From the NCBI GenBank assembly GCA_026707185.1, contig JAPOXI010000133.1, forward strand, positions 1 to 16,929: 16,929 nt of DNA, written 5' to 3'. Position numbers and translations under genes: made by a program. The number at the start of each line of letters is the position of its first letter. Position 1 is the first letter of the stretch. This DNA comes from Chloroflexota bacterium. GTDB lineage: Bacteria; Chloroflexota; UBA11872. Below, piece by piece: positions 1-7,675 of this stretch. The notes under the pieces were generated by a model. That model was not told where the DNA came from. It saw nothing but the letters and a program-made list of their open reading frames with translations, and did no database searches.

Positions 1-191
1 GCTTCGCGCCCCAGATCAGCGAAAACCTGCGCCGGCTGCGTGACCGAACCGAGCGGGAACGCGCGCGGCAGCGGCCGACCCAGACCTCGCCCGGGTCCAG
101 CGGGAGCTTCCTCGGCATCCCAATCGTGGTTTGGGGACTGGTCATCTTCCTCTTCGTCGCGTTCGTCTACGCGATGTCCGCGCTGCAATAG
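1..191 (+). CDS. C-terminal fragment of a single-span membrane protein (partial at 5' edge)
   Basis: Reading from base 3, an open frame with no start runs to TAG at 189-191, giving the last 62 residues of a protein that begins outside the window. It opens with a charged, arginine-rich stretch (ISENLRRLRDRTERERARQR). A short Pro/Ser/Gly linker follows, then one hydrophobic segment of about 22 residues (from about GIPIVVWGLVIF to YAMSAL) that ends almost at the C-terminus. This looks like a cytoplasmic part joined to a C-terminal membrane anchor. I do not recognise the family and the function cannot be read from this fragment. A different-frame ATG at base 40 also opens a frame here, but its product is low-complexity Ser/Arg/Pro and has no membrane-like logic, so I prefer this frame. 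Confidence 0.55.
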   Translation, partial: FAPQISENLRRLRDRTERERARQRPTQTSPGSSGSFLGIPIVVWGLVIFLFVAFVYAMSALQ

Positions 192-263
192 CGCCAGGCC
201 CGCCGAGCGCGCCCGCCCAAGTAAGCCGAAACCTCGACGTTCACGGCTGCCGATTGACGCCTC

Positions 264-1361
264 ATGACGGCCGCCAACGCTCTAGCCCAGCGCCTGCAAT
301 CCCAGGCCAACGCCTGCGGCCCCCTGCCGTTCAGCGTGTACATGGAACAGGCCCTCTACGATCCATCCGACGGCTTCTATAGCCGGAACGATGCGCCCTA
401 TGCGGACTACTTCACCAGCGTCAGCGTGCATCCGACGCTGTTCGGCTGGTTGCTGGCGGTTCACCTGGACGACGTCTGGCGAACGCTTAGACAACCCGAT
501 CCGTTCCGCATCGTCGAGCTTGGCGCGGCCGACGGCCGCCTCGCACGCCAGATTCGCGACGCGGCCGGACAATTCCCCTGGGGCGGTTCGCTCGCGTATG
601 TGGGGGTCGAGCGTGCGCCCGCGTCCCACGTGGCGGACTCGCTGGACGTTCTCTACCGTTCGATCGACGAGATTCCGGCAGCCGACGCCACCGCGATTCT
701 TTCGAACGAGTTCTTCGACGCCCTCCCTGTACGCCTGGCCCGTCGCACACCCTCCGGCTGGGTCGAGGAATGTGTGGCCTTCGAAGCAGGCAAGGCGTGC
801 TTCACCGACCGGCCCGCACCGGCCGAGCTACGCAGCTACGCGGATCGCTACGCCGGTGCTGCGCCTGAGGGCGGCCGCATCGAAGTCCGGCAGGGTGTCG
901 AGGCGATCTATCGTCACGCCGCCAGGCTTGGTTCGAAGATTGTGATGACGAGCATCGACTACGGTGGCGGCAGCGCGACGGTTCACTCCGAACGGCTGGC
1001 CGCGGGAACGTTGCTTGCGTATCGACGCCATCGGGCATCCGACGACGTCCTCGCCAACCCGGGCGAAGCCGACCTGACCGCCCACGTAAACTTCACGCAG
1101 TTGATCGACGCAGGCCGGTCCCAGGGATTCGACAGCTTCCGAATGGGCCAGCAGGCCGACTTCCTGGCAGCCCTGGGTGTCGGCGACCACCTCGTGCGCT
1201 TCCAGGAGCGGCCGGACGCCACGCTGGAAACCTACCGGGCGGAGCGCGAAGCTGTATTCCAACTCGTCTCACCCACCGACCTCGGGCGCTTCCAGGTTCT
1301 GACGCAGGGCAAGGGCGTTGACCTGGACTTGATCCGCGGCCTGGACGCCGATACCGCCTAA
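264..1361 (+). CDS. MidA/NDUFAF7-type SAM-dependent methyltransferase (DUF185, COG1565)
   Basis: The protein has 365 residues, the usual length for this family. It carries a SAM-binding glycine motif (IVELGAADGRL, about residues 83-93) and the family hallmark SNEFFDALPV at about 147-156. In eukaryotes the family member NDUFAF7/MidA methylates an arginine of a complex I subunit during assembly; bacterial members are mostly uncharacterised. The ATG at 264 is the first good start and keeps the conserved N-terminal region (a PLPFSVYMEQALYDPSDGFYS-like segment), although the Shine-Dalgarno upstream is weak. It lies 33 bases before the fumarase/aspartase-family gene on the same strand, so the two may be co-transcribed. 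Assignment to the family is firm; the substrate is not known. Confidence 0.88.
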   Translation: MTAANALAQRLQSQANACGPLPFSVYMEQALYDPSDGFYSRNDAPYADYFTSVSVHPTLFGWLLAVHLDDVWRTLRQPDPFRIVELGAADGRLARQIRDAAGQFPWGGSLAYVGVERAPASHVADSLDVLYRSIDEIPAADATAILSNEFFDALPVRLARRTPSGWVEECVAFEAGKACFTDRPAPAELRSYADRYAGAAPEGGRIEVRQGVEAIYRHAARLGSKIVMTSIDYGGGSATVHSERLAAGTLLAYRRHRASDDVLANPGEADLTAHVNFTQLIDAGRSQGFDSFRMGQQADFLAALGVGDHLVRFQERPDATLETYRAEREAVFQLVSPTDLGRFQVLTQGKGVDLDLIRGLDADTA

Positions 1362-1394
1362 CCGCAACACGCAGCTACGAAGGAGCAGGATTCG

Positions 1395-2807
1395 ATGCAG
1401 ACACGAACCGAAAGCGATCCACTCGGCGCACTGGAAGTCCCGGAATCCGCGCTTTACGGCGTGCAGACCCAACGTGCCGTCGAGAACTTCCCAATCAGCG
1501 GACTGCCACCACACCACGCGTTCGTGTGGTCCACCGTCCTGATCAAGAAAGCCGCCGCGGTTGCGCACAAGCAGACCGGCCGCCTGGACGGCGATCTGGC
1601 CGATGCCATCGTCCGCGCCGCCGACGAAGTGTTGGATGGCCAGCACGCAGATCAGTTCGTGGTCGACGTCTTCCAGGCCGGCGCCGGCACCTCGCACAAC
1701 ATGAACGCCAACGAGCTGCTGGCCAATCGCGCCAATGAACTCCTGGGCCAGCCGCGCGGCAGCTACGACCCCATCCACCCCAACGACCACGTCAACATGG
1801 CCCAGTCCACCAACGACCTGATCCCGACGGCCATCGCCCTGGCCGCGCTGAAGCTGCTGCCGGACCTTCACGACTCGCTCGACGTCCTGGCCGAGAGCCT
1901 CCAAGCCAAGGCGGTCGCCTGGGACGGCATCGTCAAGTCGGGCCGCACCCACCTGCAAGACGCCACGCCGGTACGTCTCGGCCAGGAGTTCGGCGCCTAC
2001 GCCGAAGCCATTAGGCGCAACGCTGACGCCATCCGTGAAGCCGCTGACGCCAGCCTCGAACTGAGCCTGGGCGGCACCGCCGTCGGCAGCGGCCTCAACG
2101 CCGAACCGGCTTATCAGTCCCTGGTCGTCGAAGTCATTGCCGACCTGACAGGAATCAAGGTCCGGCAGTCCACCGACTACTTCTACGCCATGCAGAGCAT
2201 GGCCCGCTTCGCCCAGCTCTCCGGCGCCCTTCGCACCCTGGCGCTGGACCTGAACCGGATCGCCAACGACTTTCGGCTCCTGGGATCGGGACCGCGCACC
2301 GGTATCTCTGAACTGCGCATGCCGCCGGTTCAGCCCGGCTCCTCGATCATGCCCGGCAAGATCAACCCGGTCATGGCCGAGTGCCTCAATATGATCTGCT
2401 TCCAGGTCCAGGGCAACGACCTCGCCATCGCCTCGGCGGTCACCGCCGGCCAGCTGGAACTCAACGTGATGATGCCCCTCATCGCGCACAACCTCTGCCA
2501 GTCCATCGAGATCCTCGGCACGGGTGCGTTGGCCTTCGCCCGCAAGGGCGTGGACGGCCTGGAGACCGACGACGAGATGCTGCGCTACTGGCTGGAGCGC
2601 AACACCATGCTGGCCACCGCCCTGGCGCCCAAGATCGGTTACGCCGCCGCCGCAGAGATCGCCAAGCAAGCGGTCGCCACCGGCGAAACCATTCCGGTCG
2701 TCGCTGCTCGCATGACCGATCTACCCGCGGACGAACTTGCCGAAGCCCTGGACCCGGCGCCCATGACCGAACCCGGCGTGCGCGCCGGCGGTGGTGGAGG
2801 CGGCTGA
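1395..2807 (+). CDS. fumC: Class II fumarate hydratase / aspartase family lyase (fumarase favoured)
   Basis: The protein has 470 residues. It shows the superfamily signature GSSIMPGKINPV in the C-terminal half, a GRTHLQDATPV loop in the middle, and HPNDHVNMAQSTND in the N-terminal half. In E. coli FumC the His of the GRTHLQDA loop is a catalytic-site residue, whereas aspartases have GRTQLQDA, so this His favours fumarase (fumarate + water to L-malate). MPGK rather than MPAK points the same way. NDHVNMAQSTND and LELNVMMPLIAHNL are closer to aspartase-like homologues, so L-aspartate ammonia-lyase is not excluded. The start is supported by AAGGAG at 1380-1385, nine bases before ATG. The C-terminus is odd: after the usual MTEPG segment it ends in RAGGGGGG, a run of six glycines. 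Expected to be a cytoplasmic homotetramer. Confidence 0.87.
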   Translation: MQTRTESDPLGALEVPESALYGVQTQRAVENFPISGLPPHHAFVWSTVLIKKAAAVAHKQTGRLDGDLADAIVRAADEVLDGQHADQFVVDVFQAGAGTSHNMNANELLANRANELLGQPRGSYDPIHPNDHVNMAQSTNDLIPTAIALAALKLLPDLHDSLDVLAESLQAKAVAWDGIVKSGRTHLQDATPVRLGQEFGAYAEAIRRNADAIREAADASLELSLGGTAVGSGLNAEPAYQSLVVEVIADLTGIKVRQSTDYFYAMQSMARFAQLSGALRTLALDLNRIANDFRLLGSGPRTGISELRMPPVQPGSSIMPGKINPVMAECLNMICFQVQGNDLAIASAVTAGQLELNVMMPLIAHNLCQSIEILGTGALAFARKGVDGLETDDEMLRYWLERNTMLATALAPKIGYAAAAEIAKQAVATGETIPVVAARMTDLPADELAEALDPAPMTEPGVRAGGGGGG

Positions 2808-2850
2808 CCAGCCGCCCAGCGAAGTGCTGGCGTAGGGCGATCCACCTCAG

Positions 2851-3888
2851 ATGAACGCTCAGGCGCCCGCCGTGTCGGTACGGTCGCTGACCCGTGTCTT
2901 CGAGCCACGGGTGCGCCGTGGCCTGCGCGGACTCCTGCCGCGCTTCCGGTCCGAGCCCGCTGAACCCAAGCGCATCGTCGCCGTCAACGACCTGGAGCTT
3001 GACATCGCCCCAGGCCACTGCTTGGGCCTCCTGGGTCCGAACGGCGCGGGCAAGACCACCACCGTCAAGATGCTCGCCACGCTGCTGGAACCCACCTCCG
3101 GCAGCGCCTCCGTGGCTGGCTTCGACGTGACCCGCTCGCCGCGCCAGGTCCGCCGCAACATCGGCGTCCTCTTCGCCGGCGAGCGCGGCATGTACTGGCG
3201 GCTGTCTGGCCGTGAAAACCTCGAACTCTTCGGCACGCTGTCATTCATGCCCAGGGAGCGTCTCGCAGAGCGCATCCAGGCGGCCGCCCAGCAATTCGGC
3301 CTTGAGGATCGAATGGACGAACTCGTCGAGACCTACAGCACGGGCATGAAGCAGCGCCTCAACCTCGCGCGCGCCACGCTCCACGACCCGCCGGTGCTGC
3401 TGCTCGATGAACCCACGGCGGCTCTTGACCCCGTCGCTGCCCGGGAGGCCCGCCACCTCATTCGACAGATCGCCGAGTCGGGCACCGCCATCCTGCTCAC
3501 CACCCACAACCTCTACGAGGCCGAACAGATCTGCGACCGGGTTGGAATCATCCAGAGTGGCTCGCTGGTCGCCCAGGGCCGCCCGGCCGATCTCATCCAA
3601 CAGGCCGGCGAAATGCCGCGCCTCGATCTCCTGCTGCGCGGCGACCTGGCTCTCGCCAAAGCAGTCATCGGATCCGACGGCCTGTGGTGGGGCGACGTCA
3701 ACCGGGACGGCGAGTTTGCGGTAGCCGTTCGCGCTCAGCAGGGCTGGCGCAGCAGCGACGCGCTCACCACCAAACTGGTCGCCCGCGGCATTGCAGTCGA
3801 ACAAGCCCGCCTCCGCGAACCCGATCTGGAAGACGCCTACATCGCCATCACCGGCTCACGCATCGAGCGGCCGTTTGTTGAACGCTAG
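2851..3888 (+). CDS. ABC-2 exporter ATP-binding protein, NatA/DrrA-like
   Basis: The protein is a 345-residue ATPase with Walker A GPNGAGKT (62-69), ABC signature STGMKQ (163-168), Walker B LLLDEP (183-188), a D-loop (ALDP) and the H-loop His219 (LLTTHN). An insert of about 25 residues rich in Arg/Pro sits between the first strand and Walker A. The place where a Q-loop glutamine is expected reads VLFAGERGMYWRLSGREN, so there is no obvious Gln; I recall similar GERG-type sequences in NatA-like exporters. A C-terminal domain of about 100 residues follows the nucleotide-binding fold. The gene heads an exporter unit: the next gene overlaps its end and encodes a permease, and a second permease follows. 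It should power export of a substrate that the sequence does not reveal. Confidence 0.92.
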   Translation: MNAQAPAVSVRSLTRVFEPRVRRGLRGLLPRFRSEPAEPKRIVAVNDLELDIAPGHCLGLLGPNGAGKTTTVKMLATLLEPTSGSASVAGFDVTRSPRQVRRNIGVLFAGERGMYWRLSGRENLELFGTLSFMPRERLAERIQAAAQQFGLEDRMDELVETYSTGMKQRLNLARATLHDPPVLLLDEPTAALDPVAAREARHLIRQIAESGTAILLTTHNLYEAEQICDRVGIIQSGSLVAQGRPADLIQQAGEMPRLDLLLRGDLALAKAVIGSDGLWWGDVNRDGEFAVAVRAQQGWRSSDALTTKLVARGIAVEQARLREPDLEDAYIAITGSRIERPFVER

Positions 3889-4723
3889 CGGCGCACTGGT
3901 ACGAGCCGAGTTCCGGGCCCTTCTCGCGCTCGCTCGTAAGGGCTGGAAAGTCGACAGGCGTCAACCCTTATTCGTGACCTCGGGCCTGATCGGAACGTTT
4001 CAATGGGTGCTGCCAATCGTGCTTGCCACGATCGCCCTGGCGGGACCAAACGAAGCGGGACTTCGGCGCTTTGCGGGCGCCACCGGAACCGACGCCTACC
4101 TCGCGTACTCGGTCATCGGCGCCATTGCCTTTCTGTGGGCCGGCTGGATGCTCTCGGCGCTTTCCTTCAATCTGCGCCTCGATCGGACCCTGGGCACGCT
4201 GCCGACCCTCTGGACATCGGCTGCGGCACGCGCGGTTCTGACCCTTGGAGGAGCGTTGGGACGCACCGTGGCGCCGGCCGTCATGGCCGCCGCGGCGTTC
4301 GGCATCGCCTGGGCGCTCTTTCGGTTCCCGCTGGCGCTCAACCTCGGCCCGACCCTGGCCGTGCTGCTGTGCGGCGGATTGGCGATGATTGGGCTCGCGC
4401 TTCCACTGGCGGCCGTCACCCTCAGATACCGCGAGGCGCACTACCTCGTGTCCCTGTTCGTGGTAGGAACCGGAATCCTTGCCGGCATCGCCTATCCGGT
4501 TGACCTGCTTCCGGATTGGGCGCAGTGGCTGTCCAGGCTGCTGTCGCCCACATGGCTGATCCACGGTCTGCGCGCGGCGCTGATCTTTGGCGACATTCCG
4601 GACGCCATGCGTTCGTGCGGCGTCTTGCTGGTCATGGCCCTTGCTTATGGCGCCGCCGGACTCATCCTGTTGCAAGTCATGGATTCTGCGGCTCGCGCCA
4701 AGGGCGAATTGGAGTGGATGTAA
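3878..4723 (+). CDS. ABC-2 type transporter permease, subunit 1
   Basis: A protein of 281 residues from the proposed start, with about six membrane spans. Near the C-terminus it has the typical ABC-2 segment LAGIAYPVDLLPDWAQWLSRLL, followed by a P-T-W-L-I-H-G-L-R motif. I chose TTG at 3878, which overlaps the ATPase stop by 11 bases and begins MNASGALVRAEF; this gives the short cytoplasmic N-terminus normal for the family. An upstream in-frame ATG at 3791 would add 29 residues encoded wholly within the ATPase gene and looks less likely. Its stop at 4721-4723 directly abuts the GTG of the second permease, so the two probably form a heterodimer and are translated together. Family assignment is good; the exported compound is unknown. 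Confidence 0.85.
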   Translation: MNASGALVRAEFRALLALARKGWKVDRRQPLFVTSGLIGTFQWVLPIVLATIALAGPNEAGLRRFAGATGTDAYLAYSVIGAIAFLWAGWMLSALSFNLRLDRTLGTLPTLWTSAAARAVLTLGGALGRTVAPAVMAAAAFGIAWALFRFPLALNLGPTLAVLLCGGLAMIGLALPLAAVTLRYREAHYLVSLFVVGTGILAGIAYPVDLLPDWAQWLSRLLSPTWLIHGLRAALIFGDIPDAMRSCGVLLVMALAYGAAGLILLQVMDSAARAKGELEWM

Positions 4724-5554
4724 GTGACCCGCGTCGGCGTTGAGGCAACGTGGGTAGCAAGGGCCATCCTCGCTCATGCGCGTGCCCAGTGGCTGGAGAC
4801 CTCCCGCTTCAAGGCGCTGTGGGTGTATGAGGCTGGCTGGGCGTTTCTCTTCTTTGTACCGCTGGCGCTCACCGGCATGGCCTTCGGGGATGCCGGCTTC
4901 GAAGCCAGTGGCGGAGGTCAGAGCTTCCTGGCCTTTGCGGTCACGGGCTTTGTCGCCCTCAACGTCGCCACGGCCGCCTTATGGCGCGGCGTTGTGTTTC
5001 TGGAGAAGTCCAACCAGACCGGAACGCTCGCGCATCTGTGGGCAGCCGAGGCACCCCGCTGGACGGCGTTGACCGGCGCCACGGTGGTCGACATTGGCTT
5101 TGCCGCGCTCCGGGGTCTGCTGATTCTAGCGATTGCCAGCGTGCTATTCAGGGGCGCGGCGTTTGCCGTCACCCTACCTACGGTTCTAGCTCTACTGATC
5201 GCCCTGGTCGCATTCTGGGGCCTTGGTCTCGCTCTCGCGGGTGTCGGCCTGGTGGCCCGCCAGGCACGCTTTCCCGAGATTCTCGGCGCGCTCGCCATGG
5301 TCACGGCGGGCGGCACCTACCCGATCGCCATCCTGCCCTGGAGCGTGCGCTGGATCAGCTACGCCAATCCCTACACCTACGTCGTTGACCTTGTGCGCTC
5401 AACGACCATTGGCACCCCTCCGCTAATCGCGATCGAGCTCGAGTTCCTGATCGTGAGCGCCATCGCAATTGCTTGCGTCTTCGGCGGCATCCGGATCTTC
5501 TTCGCATGCGAGCGCATTGCCATTCAGCGCGGCTTGGTCGGACTGCACGCCTAA
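4724..5554 (+). CDS. ABC-2 type transporter permease, subunit 2
   Basis: A protein of 276 residues starting with GTG immediately after the preceding TAA. It has about six hydrophobic spans and an ABC-2 pattern like that of its neighbour: a cytoplasmic N-terminus, a glycine-rich late segment (MVTAGGTYPIAILPWSVRW), and then YANPYTYVVDLVR. It differs clearly in sequence from the first permease, so the transporter is probably a heterodimer rather than the product of a recent duplication. Although the next gene is on the same strand, a 136-base gap with a hairpin follows, so this is a plausible end of the exporter unit. Substrate unknown; proximity to glycan genes makes a glycan or lipid-linked glycan conceivable, but drug-like or ion substrates are equally compatible with this ABC type. 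Confidence 0.85.
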   Translation: MTRVGVEATWVARAILAHARAQWLETSRFKALWVYEAGWAFLFFVPLALTGMAFGDAGFEASGGGQSFLAFAVTGFVALNVATAALWRGVVFLEKSNQTGTLAHLWAAEAPRWTALTGATVVDIGFAALRGLLILAIASVLFRGAAFAVTLPTVLALLIALVAFWGLGLALAGVGLVARQARFPEILGALAMVTAGGTYPIAILPWSVRWISYANPYTYVVDLVRSTTIGTPPLIAIELEFLIVSAIAIACVFGGIRIFFACERIAIQRGLVGLHA

Positions 5555-5565
5555 ACCTGAAGTAG

Positions 5566-5587
5566 CGCGCCCAATTGCTGCGCGTTT
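5566..5587 (+). terminator. Weak terminator-like hairpin after the ABC exporter genes
   Basis: Eleven bases after the permease stop, CGCGC (5566-5570) can pair with GCGCG (5580-5584) around a nine-base loop, followed by TTTCCT. The stem is only five pairs and the T-tract is only three, so this is at best a partial intrinsic terminator. Confidence 0.25.
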
Positions 5588-5619
5588 CCTCAAGGTCCCC
5601 CAGCCTCGTAGGATGTATG

Positions 5620-5645
5620 CCTGACAGCCGCGCGCGGCTGCCAGG
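5620..5645. repeat. 26-bp imperfect palindrome upstream of the glycan cluster
   Basis: The core CAGCCGCG/CGCGGCTG (5625-5640) is a perfect 16-bp palindrome. After one mismatched pair (A5624/C5641) the symmetry continues for four more pairs on each side. It lies 46 bases upstream of the TTG start of the methyltransferase gene, just after a possible -10 element TAGGAT (5609-5614) that has no convincing -35. It could be an operator overlapping the start of transcription, or a hairpin in the leader or at the end of the preceding unit. The symmetry is directly visible; the role is inferred. Confidence 0.45.
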
Positions 5646-5690
5646 GCGGGGCGCACACGCAGCGGCCAATCGGACGCCCTGGAGACCGCA

Positions 5691-6437
5691 TTGCAATCTC
5701 GCGCACGGCAAATCGAGTTCTATGCGTCGCTGGACGCCGAGAGCGAGATCAAACGGCCCCACCACTATCCGCGGCCGGTCCGCTTTCTCATCGAGAGCAA
5801 GTTTCATCGCGCGCTCCGACTGCTCGGACACGTAAGGTCGACCGACGCCCTCTGCGTCTGCGGCGGATCGGGCATGGATGCTGAGTGGCTCGCCCATCGG
5901 GCTGTCCGGCCGACGATCCTGGACATCTCGCCTGATGCCCTGGCGCGAGCCCGCATCCGCGCACAGCGGCATGGACTTACCGCGACGCTAGTTCGAGGCG
6001 ACGCAGCTCGACTTCCGTTCAGCGACCAGAGTTTCAACATGGCGCTCGTCCACGACGGGTTACACCACCTGGACGATCCATATTGCGCCTTGGACGAGAT
6101 GGCGCGTGTGGCAAAGCACGAACTGGTTGTGATGGAGCCTGCCTCCGCAGCCCTCACCCGGCTGGCCGTGGCGGTGGGCCTGGCGGCCGACGTTGAACCG
6201 GCCGGAAATGCGGTGCGGCGACTCAACGCCGCCGGAGTTCGGGCGCGAATTGAGGCTCGCGGCTGGCGGCACGTTCGCTCGGCCCGTGACTTCGTCTACT
6301 ACCAGCCGTGGACCTTCGCGATCTACCGGATGGCCGACCGTTTTCCGTTGTTCGCGGTCTTTGTCCTGGCGTACCGCCTGCTGAACCTCGCATTTGGCCG
6401 CTGGGGCAATTCGTTGAAAGTCGTGGCGCGGCGCTAG
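5691..6437 (+). CDS. Class I SAM-dependent methyltransferase (Methyltransf_11 type), first gene of the glycan cluster
   Basis: A 248-residue protein with a Rossmann-type methyltransferase core: CVCGGSGMDAEWL (about 55-67) as the SAM-binding motif I, an acidic strand end (ILDIS), GDAARLPFSD, and the post-III segment VHDGLHHLDDP. The start is TTG at 5691. No ATG or GTG lies in frame between the upstream stop (TGA, 5622-5624) and this point, and GGAG at 5681-5684 sits six bases before it. Near the C-terminus, FPLFAVFVLAYRLLNLAFG is strongly hydrophobic and could be a membrane-associating helix. The glycosyltransferase gene starts 11 bases downstream. In this setting it may methylate a sugar or a lipid-linked glycan intermediate, but the sequence does not identify the acceptor. 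Confidence 0.83.
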   Translation: MQSRARQIEFYASLDAESEIKRPHHYPRPVRFLIESKFHRALRLLGHVRSTDALCVCGGSGMDAEWLAHRAVRPTILDISPDALARARIRAQRHGLTATLVRGDAARLPFSDQSFNMALVHDGLHHLDDPYCALDEMARVAKHELVVMEPASAALTRLAVAVGLAADVEPAGNAVRRLNAAGVRARIEARGWRHVRSARDFVYYQPWTFAIYRMADRFPLFAVFVLAYRLLNLAFGRWGNSLKVVARR

Positions 6438-6448
6438 CCGCTCCAACC

Positions 6449-7675
6449 ATGCGCGTGGTCGTCATCGGCATCAACTACCTGCCTGAGGTGGCTGGCATTG
6501 CGCCCCACACCGCCGCGCTATGCCGCCATTTGGCCGCACGTGGCGACAACGTGTCCATGGTCACCGCTAAACCCCATTACCCGGCGTGGCGCGTCTCTCC
6601 CGAGCACCGGCCGTCCGGCTTCCTGCGCCAGACGCTTGGCGGAGTGCGAGTTATCCGTGTGCCGTCCTTAATCCCGGCGCATCCCGGAGCGCTTATCCGT
6701 CGCCTGCTCTACGACGGATCGTTTGCCCTGATCGCTGGCCTGACGGCCCTGCTGCTGCCGCGCGCGGACGTCTATCTCTACGTCGGCGCTCAGCCAGCCG
6801 TCGCGGCGGCCACGGCACTCGTTGCTCGGATTCGGCGTCGCCCGTGGGTCGCCAAAGTCGCCGACCTTGCCGTCAACGCCGGCGCCGCCGTCGGAATCAT
6901 CCGGCATCCCGTCCTGGTTCGCCTTCTGCGAGCCGTCGAATACACGACCTACCGGCACGCCAACGCCGTTGTCGTCCTCAGCGAGGGATTCGCCGAGGAA
7001 CTGACCCGGCACGGCCTGCGCGGTCGAAGACTCCATGTCGTGCCCGACTCCGAGGATCTGGACAGCTTCCGGCCCACCAGAACGCGCGCCGAAATCCGCC
7101 GGCGCCACGGTCTCGACCCGGATCAACCGCTCATCACACACATTGGCGGCATCGGTCGAAAGCAGGGTTTGCAGGTCGCTGTTGGAGCGGCCGATGAAGA
7201 TCAGACAGGCGCCTGCTGGCTTCTCGTGGGCGATGGACCGGATCGGCCTGCCATCGAGCGCTCCGCACCTGCCGGTCGCATGCGCTTCCTGCCGTTCCTC
7301 TCACGGCCAGACCTGGCCGACATTCTGGCCGCGTCTGACGTGGCGCTTCTGACCCAGCGCCGCCGCGTAATCGATGCCGTCGTCCCCTCGAAGCTCATTA
7401 CCTACATGGCCGCCGGCCTGCCCGTCGTCGCCTCGGTGCACGCCAGCAGCGAGGCCGCACGCCTGATTCGCAGAGCCAAATGCGGTCCCGTCGTCGAACC
7501 GGAAGCGCCCGGGTTGCTTCGAGACGCGATAGCCGAATTGCTGGCCGACCCGGATCGTCGCCGCCAGCTTGGTGCGGCCGGGCGCACCTTCGCCGAAAGC
7601 GAATTCGACCGTTCCAGAGTCGTGTCCAAGCAAGCGGCGATTCTCGAGTCGCTCGCCAGCGTGCCCAGACGATGA
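6449..7675 (+). CDS. Glycosyltransferase family 4, WcaI/WbuB-like
   Basis: A 408-residue GT-B fold glycosyltransferase. The N-terminus MRVVVIGINYLPEVAGIAPH and the following HYPAWRV region strongly resemble WcaI/WbuB enzymes, which add sugars from nucleotide donors to lipid-linked glycan precursors. In the C-terminal half the donor-site features are visible: GGIGRKQGLQ (about 233-242, with Lys238), VPSKLITYMAAGLPVV (312-327), and an acidic EPEAPGLL segment where GT4 enzymes place the donor-binding glutamate. The ATG at 6449 fits the family N-terminus exactly; the frame is open further upstream but that part is out-of-frame sequence of the methyltransferase gene. Its TGA overlaps the next gene's ATG (ATGA, 7672-7675), indicating translational coupling. 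Donor and acceptor are unknown. Confidence 0.9.
   Translation: MRVVVIGINYLPEVAGIAPHTAALCRHLAARGDNVSMVTAKPHYPAWRVSPEHRPSGFLRQTLGGVRVIRVPSLIPAHPGALIRRLLYDGSFALIAGLTALLLPRADVYLYVGAQPAVAAATALVARIRRRPWVAKVADLAVNAGAAVGIIRHPVLVRLLRAVEYTTYRHANAVVVLSEGFAEELTRHGLRGRRLHVVPDSEDLDSFRPTRTRAEIRRRHGLDPDQPLITHIGGIGRKQGLQVAVGAADEDQTGACWLLVGDGPDRPAIERSAPAGRMRFLPFLSRPDLADILAASDVALLTQRRRVIDAVVPSKLITYMAAGLPVVASVHASSEAARLIRRAKCGPVVEPEAPGLLRDAIAELLADPDRRRQLGAAGRTFAESEFDRSRVVSKQAAILESLASVPRR

Noticed and set aside
1269..2669. Long minus-strand open frame (466 codons) opposite the fumarase gene
   Set aside because: It is antisense to a clearly conserved enzyme, and its product is Gly/Val/Asp-rich with no domain; high GC with strong third-position bias leaves such frames open.
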